Shown here: positions 6,801 to 13,488 of the stretch, piece by piece | Layout: the number at the start of each line of letters is the position of its first letter | How positions within the stretch are numbered: position 1 is the stretch's first letter | Origin: Acidimicrobiaceae bacterium | Lineage (GTDB): Bacteria > Actinomycetota > Acidimicrobiia > Acidimicrobiales > Ilumatobacteraceae | Assembly (NCBI GenBank): GCA_947458565.1 | Contig: CANGZK010000004.1 | Span: forward strand, 1-24,822 | Reading direction: 5' to 3' | DNA: 24,822 nt | Translations under genes and position numbers: made by a program | The notes under the pieces: generated by a model | What the model was told of the DNA's origin: nothing | Database searches by the model: none | The model's input: only the letters and a program-made list of their open reading frames with translations

Positions 6801-7790
6801 TTAGTTGAAGCGAGCAACAATCGCAGTCGCTGCTTTCTCAATGCACATCAGTGGCTGAGAAAACGATTCAGCCTCACCAAAATTTGCAATCAAACTGAAT
6901 GAATCGATGCGCTGTTGAGCATCGACATCAGCGCCACCACAGATAACAACAACAGGTTTGTTGAATTGTTGTGCAAGTTGCTGCACGCCACCGACAACTT
7001 TTCCATCAAAGCTTTCGTTATCTAAATATCCCTCGCCAGTAATGATCAGATCGCATTGTGCAATTTGCTCATGCAGGCCTACTTCGTCAGCAACAACATC
7101 AAAGCCCGGCACAAGGCTTGCGCCAAGTGCCCCAAGCCCGCCTGCGAGCCCACCAGCCGCGCCACCACCAATGAGCAGCGATACATCAATGCCGTAGTCG
7201 CGCAAGTATGACTGTTGCAGTTGCTCAAGGCGCCCAGAGAGAAATTCGATCTGCACTGGAGTTGCGCCTTTTTGCGCACCAAATAATCTGGCGGCGTCTG
7301 CAAATAGTGCGCGTACATCGCAAGCCACAATAAATTCGGTTCCACGAAGTCGAGCGGGTGTGCCAATTGCGCGAATTGCTCCGAGACCACCGTCGACAGT
7401 TGCAGAACCCCCAACGCAAACGATGATTCGCTTGGCTCCATCATTGAGCGCAGTGTCGATGAGTTGGCCTGTTCCAATGGTCGAAGCAGCAATGACGTTG
7501 TTCTTTTTGGCTCCGCCCACCAGAGAAAGCCCAGAAGCACGGGCCATTTCTATAACTGCGGTGTCACCTGCAAGCCGCCATTGTGCCTCGACCGGCTGGC
7601 CGAGTGGGTCTGTCACGCGAGTTGTGCGGTTTGGTCCACCAAGCGCATCTAGCGTGCCTTCGCCGCCGTCGGCGATTGGTGCTTCAACACAATCGACACC
7701 CATTTCCCAACATGCGTGACCGATTGCCGATGCAACTTGGGCAGCGGTTGCGGTGCCACGAAACTTGTCGACAGCCGCCAGCACTCGCAT
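6801..7790 (-). CDS. glxK: glycerate kinase (GlxK/GarK family)
   Basis: ATP-dependent kinase converting D-glycerate to 2-phosphoglycerate (or the 3-isomer in some members), linking glycolate/glyoxylate metabolism to lower glycolysis. Family motifs are an N-terminal VLAAVDKFRGT, PIADGGEGT (39-47), CVGGSATVDGG, LLIGGGAAGGLAGGLGALG and DLIITGEGYLDNESFDGK, all characteristic of the type 1 glycerate kinase fold. At 329 residues it is shorter than the usual 370-380. ATG 7790 is chosen over a TTG at 7808; TATCCT ends 7 bases before this ATG, as in other leaderless-looking genes here. It is divergent from the LysM gene with 42 bases between starts. The position of phosphorylation cannot be told from sequence. 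Confidence 0.92.
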   Translation of the reverse strand: MRVLAAVDKFRGTATAAQVASAIGHACWEMGVDCVEAPIADGGEGTLDALGGPNRTTRVTDPLGQPVEAQWRLAGDTAVIEMARASGLSLVGGAKKNNVIAASTIGTGQLIDTALNDGAKRIIVCVGGSATVDGGLGAIRAIGTPARLRGTEFIVACDVRALFADAARLFGAQKGATPVQIEFLSGRLEQLQQSYLRDYGIDVSLLIGGGAAGGLAGGLGALGASLVPGFDVVADEVGLHEQIAQCDLIITGEGYLDNESFDGKVVGGVQQLAQQFNKPVVVICGGADVDAQQRIDSFSLIANFGEAESFSQPLMCIEKAATAIVARFN

Positions 7791-7797
7791 GTTGTAC

Positions 7798-7803
7798 AGG
7801 ATA
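7798..7803 (-). promoter_or_regulatory. -10-like hexamer of glxK
   Basis: TATCCT (minus strand) ends 7 bases before the ATG at 7790; no Shine-Dalgarno sequence is present in between. Candidate leaderless promoter. Confidence 0.4.
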
Positions 7804-7832
7804 GGCAACTTTGTAGGGGTCGAAGGTCTACG

Positions 7833-8195
7833 ATGAAATTGATGTATTTACGAGGCCGACTTCAATGGTCGCTTCTTGTTATTTCAGTTGTGAGCGGTGT
7901 CATCGCTGTGTTGCTTTCGCGTGGTGGTGGCGAACCAGAGATTGTGGTGCCAACAACAGTTGAGACAACTATTCCCGCATCAACAACGACTGTGTATGTG
8001 GAACCTGTGTATTACACAGTCGAACCAGGTGACTCGCTATTTGCCATTTCAAAAAAGTTCAATCTGAACATGGCTGAATTGATGAAGATAAACAACATTA
8101 CCAACCCCGACAAAGTTAACGCTGGTGATGTGATTCAGTTGCCGGTGGCTACAGGGTTTATTCCTGTTGCGCCCTCCACAACGATGAAGCCTTAG
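7833..8195 (+). CDS. membrane-anchored LysM domain protein
   Basis: Small 120-residue envelope protein: short basic N-terminus, one transmembrane helix (about 12-28), Thr/Val-rich linker (31-58) and a single LysM domain (60-104, beginning YTVEPGDSLFAISKKF and ending AGDVIQLP). LysM domains bind N-acetylglucosamine polymers, so the protein probably contacts peptidoglycan outside the membrane. No catalytic domain is attached. The ATG at 7833 is preceded by GAAGG at 7822-7826, a plausible ribosome site. Its stop codon shares four bases (8192-8195) with the convergent mutase gene. Confidence 0.9.
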   Translation: MKLMYLRGRLQWSLLVISVVSGVIAVLLSRGGGEPEIVVPTTVETTIPASTTTVYVEPVYYTVEPGDSLFAISKKFNLNMAELMKINNITNPDKVNAGDVIQLPVATGFIPVAPSTTMKP

Positions 8196-10135
8196 CCGCG
8201 TCGCGCGCGCACCAGTTCGGCAATCTCGCGCATGATGCGAGCAATATCAAAATCTTTTGGTGTGTACACCGCTGCGATGCCGATTGCACGCAATGAGTCA
8301 CGATCATCTTCGGGGATAATGCCGCCAAGTATTACTGGAGCATCCACACCAAGTTTTTGTAACTCGTGCAAAACATCTGGAACAAGTTGCAAATGCGAAC
8401 CCGACAAAATGGAGAGGCCGATCACGTCTGGGTCTTCGTCTCGTGCAGACGCGGCAATTTGTGCAGGCGTGAGACGAATGCCTGAATAGACAACTTCCAT
8501 GCCCGAATCACGTGCAGCAACAGCAATTTGTTCGGCGCCACTTGAGTGCCCATCGAGACCTGGTTTTGCAACCAAAAACTTTGGAGGGCCACCAGGGATG
8601 GTGCGCACATACTCGGCTACGTCAGCCAGTTGGGCTGTGCGACGGCCTGCCGCTGCGCCAACCCCAGTTGGTGCACGGTATTCACCAAAGACTTCGCGCA
8701 GCACTTGGCTCCACTCGCCAGTAGTGCCACCAGCTTTGGCAAGAGCAATGGATGCGTCCATCAGGTTTGTTTTCCCGTTCGCCGCATTTCGCAATTGATC
8801 AAGTGCTTGCTGAACATCTGCATCAACACGTTGTTTGCGCCATGCAGCGACATCGTCAACAAGCTGTTGCTCGACAGTGTGGTCGACCTTGAGGATGTTG
8901 TTTGCGCCGTCAAGAGGTGAAGGTGTTGATTCGGTAAATCGATTGACGCCTACAACAACTTGCTCGCCAGATTCGATGCGACGGGTGCGATCGGCCATTG
9001 AAGAAACGAGACGGCCTTTGAGCTCGTCAACTGATTCAAATGCACCGCCACGATCAAGAATCTCTTGCAACTCTGCCCAAGCAGCATCGCGCAATTCGGC
9101 TGTGCGGGCCTCGACCACATGCGAGCCAGTAAAGATGTCTTCGTATTCGAGCAAATCGGTTTCGTAAGCGAGCACTTGTTGCATGCGCAACGACCACTGT
9201 TGATCCCACGGGCGGGGTAGACCAAGCGCTTCGTTCCATGCCGGGAGTTGCACGCTGCGTGCACGAGCCGACTTGGACAGAGTGACGGCGAGCATTTCGA
9301 GCATGATGCGCTGCACATTGTTTTCTGGCTGCGCTTCAGTAAGACCGAGCGAATTGACTTGCACGCCATAACGAAAACGTCGAGCGCGCTCGTCGGTAAT
9401 TCCGTATCGCTCGCTGCCGATGCGGTCCCACAACTCGGTGAAGGCTCGCATCTTGCACAGTTCTTCTACAAAACGAATGCCGGCGTTGACAAAAAATGAG
9501 ATGCTTGCGAAAACCTGAGGAAATGCTTCGTCTGAAACCTGTCCACTTGCGCGTACTGCATCCAAAATATCGATGGCGTTGGCAAGTGAGAATGCAATCT
9601 CTTGTACCGGAGTAGCACCCACTTCTTGCAAGTGATACGAGCACACATTCATCGGGTTCCACTTCGGCGCGTTTGTTGCACACCAGGCGATCATGTCGAC
9701 GATGATGCGACGTGAGGCTGCTGGTGGAAATATGAACGTGCCTCGTGACAAATACTCTTTGAGAATGTCGTTTTGCGTGGTGCCGCGCAACTCGGTTGCT
9801 GGCGTGCCTTGCTCGGCGGCATTGGCAACATATAACGCAAGCAACCATGCAGCAGTTGCGTTGATGGTCATCGATGTATTCATCTGACCAGGAGGAATCT
9901 GTTGCATCAGTGTGCGCATGTGGCCCAAATGCACGACAGGTACGCCCACTTTGCCCACTTCGCCGCGAGCAAGAATGTGATCTGGGTCGTAACCCGTTTG
10001 GGTCGGCAAGTCGAAGGCGATGGAAAGGCCAGTTTGGCCCTTAGCGAGGTTGGTGCGATACAGCTCGTTGGATGCTTCCGCAGTTGAATGCCCCGAATAG
10101 GTGCGGATCAGCCAAGGTTCGTCGCGGCGACTCAT
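8192..10135 (-). CDS. ecm: B12-dependent acyl-CoA mutase, ethylmalonyl-CoA mutase (MeaA/Ecm) type
   Basis: Adenosylcobalamin-dependent carbon-skeleton mutase of 647 residues with the catalytic barrel first and the B12-binding domain last. The N-terminus (TYSGHSTAEASNELYR, then FDLPTQTGYDPDH) is very like actinobacterial MeaA proteins. The cobalamin motif is LDGHSSG (527-533, lower ligand His530), followed by the GLSILSGSH and GGIIPEDD loops. Ecm converts ethylmalonyl-CoA to methylsuccinyl-CoA in the ethylmalonyl-CoA pathway; methylmalonyl-CoA or isobutyryl-CoA mutase are alternatives, less likely because it is one chain of MeaA size. It is the last gene of a minus-strand cluster with a 3-hydroxyacyl-CoA dehydrogenase. 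TAACCT ends 6 bases before the ATG and includes the stop of the upstream gene. Confidence 0.9.
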   Translation of the reverse strand: MSRRDEPWLIRTYSGHSTAEASNELYRTNLAKGQTGLSIAFDLPTQTGYDPDHILARGEVGKVGVPVVHLGHMRTLMQQIPPGQMNTSMTINATAAWLLALYVANAAEQGTPATELRGTTQNDILKEYLSRGTFIFPPAASRRIIVDMIAWCATNAPKWNPMNVCSYHLQEVGATPVQEIAFSLANAIDILDAVRASGQVSDEAFPQVFASISFFVNAGIRFVEELCKMRAFTELWDRIGSERYGITDERARRFRYGVQVNSLGLTEAQPENNVQRIMLEMLAVTLSKSARARSVQLPAWNEALGLPRPWDQQWSLRMQQVLAYETDLLEYEDIFTGSHVVEARTAELRDAAWAELQEILDRGGAFESVDELKGRLVSSMADRTRRIESGEQVVVGVNRFTESTPSPLDGANNILKVDHTVEQQLVDDVAAWRKQRVDADVQQALDQLRNAANGKTNLMDASIALAKAGGTTGEWSQVLREVFGEYRAPTGVGAAAGRRTAQLADVAEYVRTIPGGPPKFLVAKPGLDGHSSGAEQIAVAARDSGMEVVYSGIRLTPAQIAASARDEDPDVIGLSILSGSHLQLVPDVLHELQKLGVDAPVILGGIIPEDDRDSLRAIGIAAVYTPKDFDIARIMREIAELVRARRG

Positions 10136-10141
10136 AGGTCA

Positions 10142-10147
10142 AGGTTA
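10142..10147 (-). promoter_or_regulatory. -10-like hexamer of ecm overlapping the aat stop codon
   Basis: TAACCT on the minus strand ends 6 bases before the ecm ATG; its TAA is the aat stop codon. No Shine-Dalgarno sequence is seen in the 9-base gap. Possible internal leaderless promoter. Confidence 0.35.
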
Positions 10148-10825
10148 GGGGTTGACGGCCTCGCCAAGACGACGCAAGTAATCGTTGCGGGGGATTTCCG
10201 TTGCCCCAAGAGTCTCGAGGTGGGGTGTGAGCCACTGCACATCAAGCAACGACATCCCCGAATCACGCATAGTTGCAACGAGGTGCATGAGTGCGATTTT
10301 GGATGCGTCTCGCTGGAGGTGAAACATGGACTCGCCGGCAAAGAGACCGTTCACACGCACACCGTATAAGCCTCCGATGAGTACGCCATTTTCGTCGAAG
10401 GTCTCAAAACTATGAGCCCAACCCAGTTCATGCAGCGTTAAATATGCATCGATGATGTCTTGGGTTATCCATCCGCCCTCGCGATTGGGCACGGCACAAC
10501 CGCGTAACACGCGTTCGAAACATGTATCGATGCGGACAGAATATTTATGTGCGCTATTGCGCATTGACCGAGTGATGCGCAACTGATCGAGTGGAAGAAT
10601 GCCACGCATCATTGGTGACCACCAACCCATCGCTGGCTTACTCAGGAATGGAAAGTCATTTGCACTCGACATTGGAAACACACCACTGCGGTATGCCTGA
10701 ATGAGAGTTGCAGGCTCAAGATCGGCACCGCGTCCAACGATGTCTTGCTGCGGCCATTCAGTTGACGGTGGAAAATTCCAAATTGATGGACCAAGCTCGA
10801 CTGGTGTGTCATGCCAAGACGTCAT
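10145..10825 (-). CDS. aat: leucyl/phenylalanyl-tRNA-protein transferase
   Basis: Transfers Leu or Phe from tRNA to proteins with N-terminal Lys or Arg, marking them for ClpS-ClpAP degradation (N-degron pathway); cytoplasmic. The 226-residue protein has all family landmarks: GVFPM (48-52), WWSP (68-71), GGWI followed by an aromatic-rich AHSFE, GGLYGV with GESMF, and DVQWLTPHLETLGA near the end. Length is typical. It lies 29 bases after the 3-hydroxyacyl-CoA dehydrogenase and 9 bases before ecm, so it is embedded in an acyl-CoA cluster. TACCGT ends 5 bases before the ATG and no ribosome site is visible. Confidence 0.96.
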   Translation of the reverse strand: MTSWHDTPVELGPSIWNFPPSTEWPQQDIVGRGADLEPATLIQAYRSGVFPMSSANDFPFLSKPAMGWWSPMMRGILPLDQLRITRSMRNSAHKYSVRIDTCFERVLRGCAVPNREGGWITQDIIDAYLTLHELGWAHSFETFDENGVLIGGLYGVRVNGLFAGESMFHLQRDASKIALMHLVATMRDSGMSLLDVQWLTPHLETLGATEIPRNDYLRRLGEAVNP

Positions 10826-10854
10826 ACGCCACGGTACATCTGACGCAATGAGAT

Positions 10855-11724
10855 CTAGTAAGTAAAGAATCCCTGCTTGGTCTTGCGGCCCAACTTGCCC
10901 TCTGCCAACAACTTTTTGAGTGAGTCAGCTGGCTCGAGGTGGCTTTGCTTGAATTCATTTTGGAGGGCATTAAGGATTGACACGGTGGTGTCAATACCGA
11001 TGAGGTCAAGCAATGCAAATGGGCCCATCGGGAAGTTGCAGCCACCCTTCATTGCCGTGTCGATGTCTTCCATGGAAGCTGTTTTGGCCTCGAGCATGTG
11101 TACTGCGTTGTTGAGGTATGGAAACAACAAAGCATTAACAATGAAACCTGCGCGGTCAACAACTTGTACTGGATCTTTTGCACATGCAGTTGCGAACGCT
11201 GTAGCAGCCGCGATGGTGTCGTCACTTGCGGTGACTGGACGGATCACTTCAACAAGCGACATCATTACTGCTGGGTTGAAAAAGTGAATTCCACAAACTT
11301 TGTCTGGGCGGTTTGTCGCTTGCGCCATTGCAACAACAGGCAATGTGCTGGTGTTCGTCGCAAGGATCGCCGATGGCTTGACGATTTTGTCGAGTTGCGA
11401 AAATAGTTCTTGTTTTAGTGCGAGTTCTTCAAGGATTGATTCGATAACGAGGTCGCAATCAGCAAGAGCGGAGAGTTGGTCGGTGATGCTGATGTGCGAC
11501 AAAATTTCTGTTCGCTGATCCTCTGTCATCTTTGACTTGGCAACTTGTTTTGCGAGATTGTTTTCAACCGAAGTGAGCATCGACTGTGCGCCAGCCATCG
11601 TGCGCGAGCGAACGACTACGTTGATGCCGGCACGGGCAACGACTTCGGCAAGACCAGAGCCCATGATGCCTGAACCGCAAACGCCGACGAGCTGGTGAAG
11701 TGAAGATGGAGATGTAGTAGTCAT
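10855..11724 (-). CDS. hbd: 3-hydroxyacyl-CoA (3-hydroxybutyryl-CoA) dehydrogenase
   Basis: NAD(P)-dependent oxidoreductase of 289 residues. It has the Rossmann motif GVCGSGIMGSG near the N-terminus, a catalytic IHFFNP motif (His with downstream Pro), NTSTLPV, and a C-terminal helical domain with NFPMGPFALLDLIG and ending GRKTKQGFFTY. These are hallmarks of the 3-hydroxybutyryl-CoA dehydrogenase family, which interconverts 3-hydroxyacyl-CoA and acetoacetyl-type CoA. ATG 11724 is chosen over an in-frame TTG at 11733. With ecm downstream it may serve short-chain acyl-CoA or ethylmalonyl-CoA metabolism; the stereospecificity of this family is usually (S), whereas the classical ethylmalonyl pathway uses an (R) enzyme, so the link is not proven. 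Confidence 0.93.
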   Translation of the reverse strand: MTTTSPSSLHQLVGVCGSGIMGSGLAEVVARAGINVVVRSRTMAGAQSMLTSVENNLAKQVAKSKMTEDQRTEILSHISITDQLSALADCDLVIESILEELALKQELFSQLDKIVKPSAILATNTSTLPVVAMAQATNRPDKVCGIHFFNPAVMMSLVEVIRPVTASDDTIAAATAFATACAKDPVQVVDRAGFIVNALLFPYLNNAVHMLEAKTASMEDIDTAMKGGCNFPMGPFALLDLIGIDTTVSILNALQNEFKQSHLEPADSLKKLLAEGKLGRKTKQGFFTY

Positions 11725-11732
11725 GGCGAGCA

Positions 11733-11738
11733 ACCGTA
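11733..11738 (-). promoter_or_regulatory. -10-like hexamer of hbd
   Basis: TACGGT (minus strand) ends 8 bases before the hbd ATG. The matching -35 position, about 17 bases upstream, falls on the palindrome at 11757-11770. Confidence 0.4.
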
Positions 11739-11756
11739 GTCAATAAACCGAGATAT

Positions 11757-11770
11757 TTACCAACTGGTAA
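11757..11770. promoter_or_regulatory. palindromic operator candidate TTACCA-AC-TGGTAA
   Basis: A 6-2-6 perfect inverted repeat lies in the 91-base gap between hbd and the divergent phosphatase, where the -35 of hbd would be. A further half-site TTACCA is at 11790-11795. The shape fits a homodimeric TetR-family repressor site, the usual type for acyl-CoA gene clusters in actinobacteria. The regulator is not encoded in this window. Confidence 0.45.
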
Positions 11771-11803
11771 CGAAAGAACCATCTGAGCGTTACCAGCCCT
11801 GAT

Positions 11804-11809
11804 TAGGTT
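11804..11809 (+). promoter_or_regulatory. -10-like hexamer of the tyrosine phosphatase gene
   Basis: TAGGTT ends 6 bases before the GTG start at 11816. The start lacks a Shine-Dalgarno sequence at a usual distance. Fits a leaderless GTG-starting transcript. Confidence 0.4.
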
Positions 11810-11815
11810 TGCCTG

Positions 11816-12601
11816 GTGATCAATACGGATGTAGACGAGACGGCCAATCATCCGAGGCGACTGATTGGTCTTGAGGCCGTTCACAACTTTCGCGACCTGG
11901 GTGGTTACCCAACCGCGGATGGACGAAGCACCAAGTGGAGATCGCTCTTTCGTGCAGACGGCTTGTACCGATTACGTGGAGCAGATGACATGAGCCGCGT
12001 CAGGCAACTGGGTTTGAAATCGGTTATTGACTTGCGTACCGAGCGTGAACAGCGTGAACAGGGAATTTTTCCTACCGACGACATTGAAGTGGCATTTCAT
12101 CATTTGTCGATCGTGGATGTGACGTGGTCAGACACTCAGACTCCAGTATTCGAAGATGAAGTTGAGTTTTTGGTGTGGGGATATCGCGACATGTTGGAAA
12201 TTGGCTCGGGTCGCTTTGCGGATGCAATGAGTGTGCTTGCTCAAACCGAATCGATACCTGCGGTGTTTCACTGTGCTGCTGGCAAGGACCGCACTGGTGT
12301 ACTTGCTGCATTGTTGCTTTCGAGCCTTGGTGTGGATGACGCACACATTTGTGCCGACTATGGCCTCACGCAAGATGCAATGCGTCGATCAATTGCGTGG
12401 TCGAAAGTGCACCGTCCTGAACTAGCCCAACGTTATGCCACTATCCCCAAGGCATATTTGGCCGCCGACCCGAGAGCGATGCAGATAATTTTGACTGAGC
12501 TTGCACAGCAACATGGATCGGTGCGCAACTTTGTACGCGAAATAGGAGTTACTGACGCAGCAATGAATGCGTTGGAAAAACTGTTACTCGAAAAACGCTA
12601 A
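11816..12601 (+). CDS. protein tyrosine phosphatase, Y_phosphatase3 family
   Basis: Cysteine-dependent phosphatase of 261 residues. The N-terminal NFRDLGGYPT (24-33) is the family signature, and the active-site P-loop is HCAAGKDRTG (152-161) with nucleophile Cys153 and Arg159. The Lys-Asp in the loop (AGKDR) is typical of this family, whose members include Mycobacterium PtpB-like dual-specificity phosphatases acting on phosphotyrosine, phosphoserine/threonine and phosphoinositides. No signal peptide is seen. It starts with GTG, 92 bases from the divergent hbd start, and converges on the cyclophilin gene 14 bases beyond its stop. Substrate unknown. Confidence 0.92.
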   Translation: MINTDVDETANHPRRLIGLEAVHNFRDLGGYPTADGRSTKWRSLFRADGLYRLRGADDMSRVRQLGLKSVIDLRTEREQREQGIFPTDDIEVAFHHLSIVDVTWSDTQTPVFEDEVEFLVWGYRDMLEIGSGRFADAMSVLAQTESIPAVFHCAAGKDRTGVLAALLLSSLGVDDAHICADYGLTQDAMRRSIAWSKVHRPELAQRYATIPKAYLAADPRAMQIILTELAQQHGSVRNFVREIGVTDAAMNALEKLLLEKR

Positions 12602-12620
12602 TTCGTTCAGCAAAATTAGC
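12591..12620 (-). terminator. Rho-independent terminator candidate for the cyclophilin gene
   Basis: Inverted repeat GCTAATT/AATTAGC (12597-12603 and 12614-12620) with a 10-base loop; on the minus strand it is followed by G and then five T (12595-12591). The stop codons of both convergent genes fall inside the two stem arms. Stem is AT-rich, so strength is uncertain. Confidence 0.4.
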
Positions 12621-13446
12621 TGACGATGATTGTGACGCTGTTGATAATCAAGTCTTCGGTTGGGGGAACACCGTTGGCTGCAGGATCTGGGTTGGATGCT
12701 GCATTCATTGCAGGAATCGTTTGATCCAAACCATCTGTGACTTGGCCAAACAATGTGTAGTTGGGATCAAGCGTCGCACCGTTTTCGCCGGTGATAATGA
12801 AGAACTGACTGCCGTTGGTGTTTGGGCCACCGTTAGCCATTGCAATGGATCCGATTTTGTATTCACCCTGCGCAGGAAGTTCATCGGCGAATGTATAACC
12901 CGGGCCACCCGTGCCAGTTGCGGTTGGGTCGCCGCACTGCACAACAAAATCAGTCATGGCACGGTGACACTTGGTGCCATCAAAATATTTGTAGCGGGCG
13001 AGCAGAACAAAGCTGTTGGTGGCAAGAGGCGCTTTGATTGGGTCAAGAACAATTGAGAAGTCACCCTTATTTGTCAGGACGATCGCGGTGTAGGTTTTGC
13101 CATCTACGAGACACATCGGTGGAGCTTTTTCAAATTTGGAAACGCGAGTTTCCGACATATCTGCTGCTGGGCACGGAGTATCGCCGGTAATTTCGCGACC
13201 TTCAAGTGTCGGCGCAACGGTGCTTCCACCCAAATCGACGACAGCCGTGGTGTCTGTTTGTGCAGTGGAGCTACCCGTGGTACCACCCGAAACACGAATG
13301 ATCACAACAACTGCAACAATCACACCTACAACGGTGAGGGCACGAATGATGTTCTTGCGCACCTTTCGCTTTTGATCTGATTTGGCTAACTGGTCAAGCC
13401 TTTGGCGACGGTTTTCTTTTTTGCGAATTCGTTTGTCTGTGCCCAT
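12616..13446 (-). CDS. membrane-anchored cyclophilin-type peptidyl-prolyl isomerase
   Basis: 276-residue protein: strongly basic cytoplasmic N-terminus (1-32), one transmembrane helix (33-51), a Thr/Ser-rich linker (52-85), then a cyclophilin domain (about 118-276). Family motifs are KCHRAMTDFVVQCGDP (catalytic Arg152) and MANGGPNTNGSQFFIITG. It probably acts outside the membrane as a proline isomerase or chaperone for exported proteins. Two cysteine pairs in the extracytoplasmic part could form disulfides. The ATG at 13446 is chosen because a longer in-frame extension would run into the divergent aspartokinase gene and has a non-protein-like composition. TATCCT ends 9 bases before the ATG. 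Confidence 0.92.
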   Translation of the reverse strand: MGTDKRIRKKENRRQRLDQLAKSDQKRKVRKNIIRALTVVGVIVAVVVIIRVSGGTTGSSTAQTDTTAVVDLGGSTVAPTLEGREITGDTPCPAADMSETRVSKFEKAPPMCLVDGKTYTAIVLTNKGDFSIVLDPIKAPLATNSFVLLARYKYFDGTKCHRAMTDFVVQCGDPTATGTGGPGYTFADELPAQGEYKIGSIAMANGGPNTNGSQFFIITGENGATLDPNYTLFGQVTDGLDQTIPAMNAASNPDPAANGVPPTEDLIINSVTIIVS

Positions 13447-13488
13447 AGTTTTAAAAGGATACTCGCGTAGGGGTAGCGTAAAGACCCT
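13447..13488. promoter_or_regulatory. divergent promoter region between cyclophilin and aspartokinase genes
   Basis: 42 bases separate the starts. TATCCT (minus, 13461-13456) and TAGCGT (plus, 13474-13479) each end 9 bases before their start codon. No Shine-Dalgarno sequence precedes either gene. Promoter roles are inferred. Confidence 0.4.
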
